Shown here: in pieces, positions 55,867 to 64,000 of the stretch
Layout of the letters: each line of letters starts with the position of its first letter
Numbering within the stretch: position 1 is the first letter of the stretch
Assembly: GCA_950097015.1 (NCBI GenBank)
Contig: CATNEN010000038.1
Location: forward strand, 20,682,001-20,746,000
DNA: 64,000 bases
Reading direction: 5' to 3'
Origin: Macrostomum hystrix
Taxonomy: Eukaryota > Platyhelminthes > Macrostomidae
The notes under the pieces: model-generated
What the model was told of the DNA's origin: nothing
The model's database searches: none
The model's input: only the letters and a program-made list of their open reading frames with translations
Position numbers and translations under genes: made by a program

Positions 55867-55969
55867 TAGCTGACTGACAGTCTTAGAATTAGTTACAAAT
55901 CGTGTCTGCAAGGTACTTCTACCACTAATCGCAGCTGATTACAGTAGAGGTCAAGATTAAAGCTGTTTA

Positions 55970-58900
55970 TCAGTTCACATGGACCATATGCACAGTGTTG
56001 TTGAAGATTTCCGCCTTGCCATCGCTAATTAGAGCCACTTCAATCAAGGCCAATGTGACAGTGTCATTGGCATTACCGCCGATATTATTCAGCTCAGTAG
56101 AGCAGACTGTAAAGTGCTTCAAATATTTTTGCTTGAACTTGACCATGCCGTCAGCAGAAGCTGGCTGTCCCGCAAAGCTCGTTGAAACAGACTGAAGGCC
56201 GTTGGCTCTGGACAGAGTAGCTCGAAAGTGGCATTGCTTTTGTCCATAACGAATGTCGTTCTGGACTTTAACGAAGGTGCCGACGCTGCCACTTGAAAGC
56301 TCCATGGCTTTGTGCACAATGCGATGACCCTGGACGCACACCTGAGATACGTTTCCACTGATGTAGCTAGGCAACGTCTGGCAGGTTTCGTTGACTAAAT
56401 TACATCTGCGAGATTGCATTTGAGTTGGTTGATTGTCAGGTGGTTTGAGTTGGTTGATTGTCAGGTGGTTTGAGTTGGTTGATTGTTAGATGGGTTTGAG
56501 TTGGTTGATTGTCAGGTGGATTGAGTTGGTTGATTGTCAGGTGGGTTTGTGTTGGTTGATTGTCAGGTGGGTTTGAGTTGGTTGATTGTCAGGTGGGTTT
56601 GTGTTGGTTGATTGTCAGGTGGATTGAGTTGGTTGATTGTCAGGTGGGTTTGTGTTGGTTGATTGTCAGGTGGGTTTGAGTTGGTTGATTGTCAGGTGGT
56701 TTGAGTTGGTTGATTGTCAGGTGGTTTGAGTTGGTTGATTGTTAGATGGGTTTGAGTTGGTTGATTGTCAGGTGGATTGAGTTGGTTGATTGTCAGGTGG
56801 GTTTGTGTTGGTTGATTGTCAGGTGGGTTTGTGTTGGTTGATTGTCAGGTGGGTTTGAGTTGGTTGATTGTCAGGTGGTTTGAGTTGGTTGATTGTCAGG
56901 TGGGTTTGAGTTGGTTGATTGTCAGGTGGGTTTGAGTTGGTTGATTGTCAGGTGGGTTTGAGTTGGTTGATTGTCAGGTGGTTTGAGTTGGTTGATTGTC
57001 AGGTGGGTTTGAGTTGGTTGATTGTCAGGTGGGTTTGAGTTGGTTGATTGTCAGGTGGGTTTGAGTTGGTTGATTGTCAGCTGGGTTTGAGTTGGTTGAT
57101 TGTCAGGTGGTTTGAGTTGGTTGATTGTCAGGTGGGTTTGAGTTGGTTGATTGTCAGGTGGGTTTGAGTTGGTTGATTGTCAGGTGGTTTGAGTTGGTTG
57201 ATATCGACGATGATTTACTGGGATGTAGGCCACACTGCCTCAGCTCACTTAAAATTCAAAGTATTGCCTTGTGATAACACTGCAGTCTGGTTGAAGCCAA
57301 TTGGACAGGCTACGCTGTAACAGGCGTAGCGCCCGCGATAGTTGAAGCAACTGGAGCCAGCAGTTGAGCATTCGTTATCGACCAGCTGGCATTCGTCAAT
57401 GTCTGCATGAATCGCATCGGAAGACGGATAATGTTATTTCGTACAACTGAGGCATATCATAAGTTTAGGGCACTAGAACAATAGCGTTGAATTAGCTGTG
57501 GGGATAATTTGTTAGCTTTGTTGAATCAGAAATGAAAATGCTCGTACGCGCTACCAGAAGGCTGGCTAAACTAGCTATTGGCTACTATTTTAAAACCTTT
57601 TTGGAAACCTCTTTTCCACAGCCTGTCTCCGCGTCTCACCCTCGCAGAGGTTGGTGCTGCGGTTGAACACGAAGCCGCTTCGGCAATGGCAATCGTAGCC
57701 GCCAAGCGTGTTGCGACACGCGGCTTCAGCCGGGCAGGCGTTCAGCTTGCACTCGTCGATGTCAGCGCAGGTGCCGCCAACAATTTCGGTGGCCATGTAT
57801 CCAGGCGGGCAGTTGCAGGTGTAGCCTCCGACTGGTCGATTGTGGCAGGTGCCAACTAGGCCGCAGACACCCGGCCGCTCGGAGCATTCGTCAATGTCCG
57901 CGCAGGCTGAAACCGTAGCATTGTTGGAGGCCAGTTCACGACGTCGATAGCCATCGGGGCAGGCGCACAAATAAGATCCGGGACTGTTGCGACACACCAG
58001 GGGCGCGGAGCACAGCTTAATTCCATTGGTTGAGCATTCGTCTATGTCTGTTAAGTGTTCGGATCGCATTTCGGAAACAATGTAACTTTTAAAAATCAAT
58101 ATAGTTTATGGCTTAGCTTTTAGTTTTGATTCTAAACTGATCTTTTCGATCCGATTCTGATTGAGTTGTTTTCCATATAGAAATATTTATAGTCGGATGC
58201 TTACCAATGCACTCCTTGTGAAAGCCAACCCGTTGAAAGCCAGGCGTGCAATGGCAGGCGTACGAGCCGTGGGTGTTGTTGCACACCTCATTTCGCCCAC
58301 ACTTGTATTGGCCTAGACGGCACTCGTCGATGTCTTGAGGGAGGTAGCATAATAGGAATTATACATCGGTAGCAATTTTTGACACATTCTAAATTTATAT
58401 TAAACAGTGCATGACAACGCTTTACCAACGCAGCTAGAGTGATCGAAGCTCAATCCGAAGCCGGGCTCGCAAACCTTGTCCCGCGACAGGCAGTCGAAAT
58501 GGCCTCGCGTGTTACGGCACACGTCGTTGATGTCGCAATTGTGCAGGCCTTCTGTGCATTCGTTAATGTCTGTAACATCCAAAAAGCACAATGATTTAGT
58601 CAAGAAAATTATTTTTTTGAGCTGGCGACAAAGCAACCTCCAGCCCGAGAGTAACCACCTCCGACAGCCACCCCACTCTTACAGCTACCCGCTCTGACAG
58701 CCACCCCATCCCGACAGCCACCCCACTCCGACAGCCACCTCACTCCGACAGCCACCCCACTCTGACAGCTACCCGCTCTGACAGCCACCCCATCCCGACA
58801 GCCACCCCACTCCGACAGCCACCTCACTCCGACAGCCACCCCACTCTGACAGCTACCCGCTCTGACAGCCACCCCATCCCGACAGCCACCCCACTCCGAC

Positions 58901-61900
58901 AGCCACCTCACTCCGACAGCCACCCCACTCTGACAGCTACCCGCTCTGACAGCCACCCCATCCCGACAGCCACCCCACTCCGACAGCCACCTCACTCCGA
59001 CAGCCACCCCACTCTGACAGCTACCCGCTCTGACAGCCACCCCATCCCGACAGCCACCTCACTCTGACAACCCCTCGAATCCGATCCCTACAATAACCCA
59101 AAAATCACTCTTACTGCTACGTAGCAAATCGTCAGTAGATAGGCGAAGTTAAACAAATACCTGACCTTCACATAACCTCGTTGTCGCATTCATTCGAAAG
59201 CCTTCCGTGCAGACACACTCGCCGGTTTGTGAGTTCAGCCTGTTAAAAGTTTAAAGAGAAGGGCTTTAAGAGAGGAGTTTCAGATTTACATAAATAATTT
59301 GACTTCTTGGATTGAATGTGCGGGTTGGTGTTAATAAAATTTGATTGCAACGACTGATAATAAATTTACCGCTAGATACTTACTCCTGCAATTTTCCACA
59401 CTGCTTTGACTCGCACCGATAAGAGCCATCCAGATTGATGCAGTTGCGCGCGACCCCGCAGATTCGGACGTGCTCTGCGCACTCGTTAATGTCTGTGTAA
59501 AGCATTTCGATTGTGCGTGCTTCATGGAAGTGTAGAATTTCTTTAGGAATACTTTCTACTAAATCTTATGTACCTAAATAAAAAGGCCTCCTATTTTAAA
59601 ACACGATGCTTTCTATGAAATTGAACGAAATTTTAACGCACCGATGCACATGGTTCCATTGTAGTTAGCTCTCCTGCCCATCGGGCAGAAGATCTTGGGC
59701 CTACATTCGTATCCGCCAGCGTAATTAATGCATCGTAAATGCGGTGGACAGCTCTTGACTTTGCCGCTGCTGTTCTTGGGCCTTGACGCGTTGCATTCGT
59801 TGATATCGACGCAAACATTTCGATTGTCTAGCTCGAAGCCACGCCTGCATGGATTGCATTGTCCGGTAGTTCGGTCCAGGTGCTTTCCTGGCGGACAACT
59901 CCGGTAGTCGCAGCGAAACGTGCCTTCTAGATTGACGCACACTTTAATTGGCAGCTTCAGGCCGCAAGCTGCTTCGTAGCCAAGGATGGTACATTCGTCA
60001 ATATCTAGACGCGATTGATTTGGTGGCATCAGTCTTTGAGTTGGTTGATTGTCAAGTGGAATTGAGTTGGTTGATTGTCAGGTGGGTTTGAGTTGGTTGA
60101 TTGTCAGGTGGGATTGAGTTGGTTGATTGTCAAGTGGGATTGAGTTGGTTGATTGTCAGGTGGGATCGAGTTGGTTGATTGTCAGGTGGGATTAAGTTGG
60201 TTGATTGTCAGGTGGGTTTGAGTTGGTTGATTGTCAGGTGGGTTTGAGTTGGTTGATTGTCAAGTGGGATTGAGTTGGTTGATTGTCAAGTGGGATTGAG
60301 TTGGTTGATTGTCAGGAGGGATCGAGTTGGTTGATTGTCAGGTGGGATTGAGTTGGTTGATTGTCAGGTGGGTTTGAGTTAGTTGATTGTCAGGTGGGAT
60401 TGAGTTGGTTGATTGTCAGGTGGGTTTGAGTTGGTTGATTGTCAGGTGGGTTTGAGTTAGTTGATTGTCAGGTGGGTTTGAGTTGGTTGATTGTCAGGTG
60501 GGTTTGAGTTAGTTGATTGTCAGGTGGGTTTGAGTTGGTTGATTGTCAGGTGGGTTTGAGTTAGTTGATTGTCAGGTGGGATTGAGTTGGTTGATTGTCA
60601 GGTGGGTTTGAGTTGGTTGATTGTCAGGTGGGTTTGAGTTAGTTGATTGTCAGGTGGGTTTGAGTTGGTTGATTGTCAGGTGGGTTTGAGTTGGTTGATT
60701 GTCAGGTGGGTTTGAGTTAGTTGATTGTCAGGTGGGATTGAGTTGGTTGATTGTCAGGTGGGATCGAGTTGGTTGATTGTCAGGTGGGATTGAGTTGGTT
60801 GATTGTCAGGTGGGTTTGAGTTAGTTGATTGTCAGGTGGGATTGAGTTGGTTGATTGTCAGGTGGGATTGAGTTGGTTGATTGTCAGGTGGGATTGAGTT
60901 GGTTGATTGTCAGGTGGGTTTGAGTTGGTTGATTGTCAGGTGGGATTGAGTTGGTTGATTGTCAGGTGGGTTTGAGTTGGTTGATTTTCAGGTGGGTTTG
61001 AGTTGGTTGATTGTCAGGTGGGTTTGAGTTGGTTGATTGTCAAGTGGGTTTGAGTTAGTTGATTGTCAGGTGGGATTGAGTTGGTTGATTGTCAGGTGGG
61101 ATCGAGTTGGTTGATTGTCAGGTGGGATTGAGTTGGTTGATTGTCAGGTGGGTTTGAGTTGGTTGATTTTCAGGTGGGTTTGAGTTGGTTGATTGTCAGG
61201 TGGGATTAAGTTGGTTGATTGTCAGGTGGGTTTGAGTTGGTTGATTTTCAGGTGGGTTTAAGTTGGTTGGTTGTCAGGTGGTTTGAGTTGGTTGATTGTC
61301 AGGTGGGTTTGAGTTGGTTGATTGTCAGGTGGGTTTGAGTTGGTTGATTGTCAGGTGGGTTTGAGTTGGTTGATTGTCAGGTGGGTTTGAGTTGGTTGAT
61401 TGTCAGGTGGTTTGAGTTGGTTGATTGTCAGGTGGTTTGAGTTGGTTGATTGTCAGTTGGGTTTGAGTTGGTTGATTGTCAGGTGGGTTTGAGTTGGTTG
61501 ATTGTCAGGTGGTTTGAGTTGGTTGATTGTCAGGTGGGTTTGAGTTGGTTGATTGTCAGGTGGGTTTGAGTTGGTTGATTGACGTTGATTTACTGGGATG
61601 TAGGCCGCACTGGTTCTGCTCACTTAATGCTCTTTAACACTGTCATGAAATGAAATGTTTTGGTGTCTATTTGTTTTCCGAGCGGAAATACACTCGAATG
61701 TCACTAAAGTAGGACCATGCTCCATTATTTTGTAAGGTTATATTCCGGCTTGTCATTTGCTGTGTGCATATCAAGAGGTTCTATTTATGAGCAGTTATCT
61801 ACCACATATGATTGCTCCTGTTTTTTCAAACAAGCACAGTGACATGTAAGAACCAAATCCACCCCCTCTTCCTCACCCATGCATTTGCCGAGTGTCTCAT

Positions 61901-62398
61901 TTAGTTTGTAGCCGAAGCCGCAGTCTACAATGCGCTCGCACCGGTAGGAACCTGGCGTGTTGACGCAGCGATAGCCGGGCCTGTTACTGTGCAAATAGTT
62001 GCCGCAAATGTCTCGACGATCCTCCTCCAGGACAGCGGCAGTTTCCGTGAAGCCTCGGCATTCATCTATGTCAGCGCAGGTACCGTCGCTGGAGGCTTTA
62101 AAGCCCTTAGAGCATCCAGACGCGTCACTAGAGTAGCCAGAATCTGCGAATGCTGTCGTGAAATTAGTGCAGCAGAATTATTATCAGTAATGAATTTGAT
62201 TTGCAATCGATCAACTATTTTACCTGTACTAGCCATCTTGCTGCCGCTAGGACTGTGGCTCTCAATGGTGCGAGTCGTGTATTCTGTCGTTTCCAGCGAA
62301 CTGTTGCCGATTACCAGTAAAGCGTCAGTTTTCTGAACTTCAACGAGGCACAGAGCGCCTATCAGCAATAATTGCATGAAAATCAATTTACTGTTCAT
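55970..62398 (-). CDS. Fibulin-like secreted calcium-binding EGF protein
   Basis: Ten exons on the minus strand: 62398-62224, 62143-61877, 60004-59642, 59492-59384, 59239-59166, 58569-58426, 58333-58205, 58047-57640, 57402-57279, 56405-55970; 742 residues, all frames agreeing. A signal peptide ([20 protein letters not shown]) precedes about ten calcium-binding EGF-like modules, each opening with D-I-D-E-C or D-I-N-E-C. Most module-bearing exons are phase 1, typical of EGF shuffling. The C-terminal ~145 residues lack the EGF pattern and resemble the fibulin-type globular domain. Fibulins and hemicentins are extracellular-matrix proteins of elastic fibres and basement membranes. The anaphylatoxin modules of vertebrate fibulin-1 are not seen. 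The exon 9 donor (GTTATC) is weak. Introns 2, 5 and 9 hold minisatellites. Confidence 0.85.
56420..57200 (+). repeat. 26-bp minisatellite, fibulin-like intron 9
   Basis: About 31 units of GAGTTGGTTGATTGTCAGGT plus GGGTTT (a 24-25 base variant lacks one or two G/T). Starts about 10 bases from exon 10. The right flank continues GATTTACTGGGATGTAGGCC, as at the other 26-bp array. Confidence 0.97.
58660..59065 (+). repeat. 15-bp repeat in 75-bp higher-order units, fibulin-like intron 5
   Basis: CCGACAGCCACCCCA-type monomers ordered in about five near-identical higher-order units of roughly 75 bases. Confidence 0.95.
60020..61590 (+). repeat. 26-bp minisatellite, fibulin-like intron 2
   Basis: About 60 units of the same 26-mer as 56420-57200, with GGATT, AAGTGG and TTAGTTG variants. 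Starts about 16 bases from exon 3. The right flank again reads GATTTACTGGGATGTAGGCC. Confidence 0.97.
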
Positions 62399-62931
62399 TT
62401 CTGGCTTGCGTTATTGTGGCTCTACAAGTCTACTGTGCCCGATGTCTTCTTAGAAACTTGTGCTAAGTCAGCGCAATTTATGACCACGTTGCCAAGGTCA
62501 AGTTTAGATATTTTAAATAAAAATGCCTCTCTTATCTGGCTCTGTTTGTATTTGTTTACATTTGAGAGACAACGCAGGTCAGGTTGTTATAAGTGTCGCA
62601 TTGAAAGTCACTTCATCTTCTGGTCTGTTAGACCAATTAAATCAAAGCTTTGAAACTGGTAAAAGATTATGTGCAGAAAATGTGTTCGCGCGAAAAATGT
62701 AACTTCTAACTGCATTTTTGCAAATGAATACATCAAATCTTAAATTTAGAAAGTGTTCTTGCTGTCAGAGAAATTAAATTAGCTATTGTAGATAAACTTT
62801 GTATTTGTTGTAAATTGACTTATTCAGTATCTTTAACATTCAAGTTTAAATAATCGTTTAAATAATCAATTTCGGAAGATTTTCGATAAAAATATGACTA
62901 CGCATTGTGCTGACAGAGTCTACTAATCTAT
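62399..62931. other. Spacer between the two fibulin-like genes
   Basis: About 530 bases, AT-rich. It should hold the promoter of the 742-residue gene and the 3' UTR of the upstream one. No clear motif found. Confidence 0.4.
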
Positions 62932-64000
62932 TTAGACAGAGTTCATTTCGAAATAAAATTCGTATTTTTGATCAACACGCTTGGTGGCAATGCCCGATGC
63001 GGCTTTGTAACTCACGACGTTAACATTGAAACTGCCGCTGAAAGTCAAAATAGTGATCAGGCATTAGAAAATTGGGCTAAGATTATGATAGAAACGTGAA
63101 AAGGTTCATTGGGCAGATTATTGACCACAGGTTAGATCAGCCAAGGACCTCCTACCAAGAGGTTGGTTCGTTGGGTGTGCATTTGGTTGGATGTGGCGCC
63201 CCCCAGTCCATGGACTGAGCCATGACTGTGCACAACAGAATCAAGATTTTTCTATATGGATTTTATAATTCGAGCTCTATATGTCTCAGCGGTGCTAAGT
63301 ATAGAATAATACCCCCTGATTTCGTTTCGCCATAGGCAACGATTTCAGGGGGGGTATTATACTCGTAGTATTTAATCCTAAAGCCTGGCCCGGCTCACGA
63401 GATTGCACTACTAAAACTGTTTACAACAACTGCAACCATAGACTACATGTTCAATAGATTATATACTTATTTGGCCGATAGAGTGACCGAGGCTGCATTT
63501 ATTGGCCGAGGCGAAGCCGAGGCCATAGAAATGCAGCCCGAGGTCACTCTTGAGGCCCAAATTAAATGAGCCCATAGTGGTAATACTCTATTTATCCCTC
63601 GCTTGGCTGAGGGCGCCAAAGTCTGTAGTCTATGGTAAAAACTGGCCGGGCCAGATAAATGAATCTTGCTTTCGTATTGGCGGAGCCATTTATTTGGCCG
63701 GGCCAGATAAATGAATCTTGCTTTCCTATTGGCGGAGCCATTTATTTGGCCCGGCCCAAGTGCGGATAAATCGATAGTACGAGTACTAGAATACTGAAGG
63801 ATCAATTGCGATTATTGCAATCGTAAGTCATGAAAGCACAATACCAGTACCACTCACTAATAGCCGCCAGCTCCGCACTGTGTGAAGACGCACAAGTCGA
63901 AGTTGCTCGTCACGTTCACTTTGTTGAGCTCTCTAGCTCTTTCGTCACTGGAGTTGAGACATTTCAGTACTTTTATTGCTAGCACTATTTTCGCTAATAC
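62932..64000 (-). CDS. 3' end of a second fibulin-like gene (partial)
   Basis: Two minus-strand exons: 64000-63858 (open at the window edge; donor GTGAGT) and 63037-62932 (acceptor TGACTTTCAG; stop TAA at 62934-62932). They join in frame through TA+C. The peptide includes NKVNVTSNFDLCVFTQCGAG and GSFNVNVVSYKAASGIATKR, ending DQKYEFYFEMNSV. Spacing from the cysteine to the end (about 45 residues), and the alternating beta-strand pattern, parallel the C-terminal domain of the neighbouring fibulin-like protein, which suggests a tandem paralogue. The assignment is inference because no EGF module is visible inside the window. The intron contains hairpin-rich sequence. Confidence 0.5.
63150..63235 (+). 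repeat. SINE-A 3' fragment
   Basis: Shows GGCGCCCCCCAGTCCATGGACTGAGCC, the conserved 3' core of SINE-A without a head. Confidence 0.5.
63299..63362. repeat. Hairpin with about 23-bp arms
   Basis: AATAATACCCCCTGATTTCG and its near reverse complement CGATTTCAGGGGGGGTATTA around a spacer of about 16 bases. Confidence 0.85.
63434..63790. repeat. Foldback, MITE-like cluster
   Basis: Contains ACCATAGACTAC (63435) and its inverse GTAGTCTATGGT (63623). Between them is a hairpin, AGAGTGACCGAGGCTGCATT (63480) against its inverse ending at 63550. After them come two tandem copies of a roughly 55-base unit with GGCCGGGCCAGATAAATGAA. No coding capacity. Confidence 0.7.

Noticed and set aside
60020-61590. 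Juxtaposed CAG/GTGGGT in the 26-mer as recursive splice sites
   Set aside because: The motif is on the plus strand while the host gene is on the minus strand, so it would not be seen by splicing of that transcript.
63596-63860. Coding frame at 63467-63805
   Set aside because: Overlaps palindromic foldback sequence and has no splice or family support.

Overview
This is a window of animal nuclear DNA. The genes are split by GT-AG introns and encode bilaterian-type families: a beta-adaptin, an SLC44 choline-transporter-like protein, fibulin-like EGF proteins, a double-C2 protein, a DEG/ENaC channel and a TRP-like channel. tRNA-derived SINEs, MITEs and a mariner transposon are also present. Nothing is bacterial. 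The phylum cannot be fixed from sequence alone; a marine or spiralian-type invertebrate with a repeat-rich genome is my best guess (inference).

Layout. 0-8 kb: an intronless TRP-like channel gene (minus) with a decayed, inverted copy of its 5' part beside it, then an intronless DEG/ENaC gene (plus). 8-13.8 kb: no confident gene, but SINEs and two MITEs. 13.8-22.2 kb: a complete ten-exon beta-adaptin (plus). 22.7-23.0 kb: a two-exon 70-residue minus-strand gene that I assembled by hand. 26-35.3 kb: an eight-exon SLC44A1-like gene (plus) with an intact mariner in its last intron. 37.9-42.0 kb: a synaptotagmin-like double-C2 gene (minus). 43.8-47.0 kb: a three-exon gene of unknown family (plus). 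50.1-52.0 kb: a two-exon polyglutamine protein gene (minus). 56.0-62.4 kb: a ten-exon fibulin-like gene (minus). 62.9-64 kb: the 3' end of a probable second fibulin-like gene (minus) that runs off the window.

The most striking property is not a gene. Almost every long intron, and several intergenic gaps, is filled by its own tandem minisatellite with a unit of 12-36 bp. I count more than 20 arrays covering roughly a quarter of the window. Related units recur in neighbouring introns of the same gene: 24- and 12-mers in beta-adaptin, 20-mers in the C2 gene, and a 26-mer with matching downstream flanks in two fibulin introns. Some sense-strand arrays resemble serial 3' splice sites. This looks like minisatellites that spread locally into introns.

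The genes have no obvious shared pathway. Two are membrane channels, one is a clathrin-adaptor subunit, one a choline-transporter-like protein, one a membrane-trafficking C2 protein, and two are extracellular-matrix proteins. All multi-exon models below keep an open frame with lengths divisible by three across the inferred junctions, but none has been checked against transcripts.
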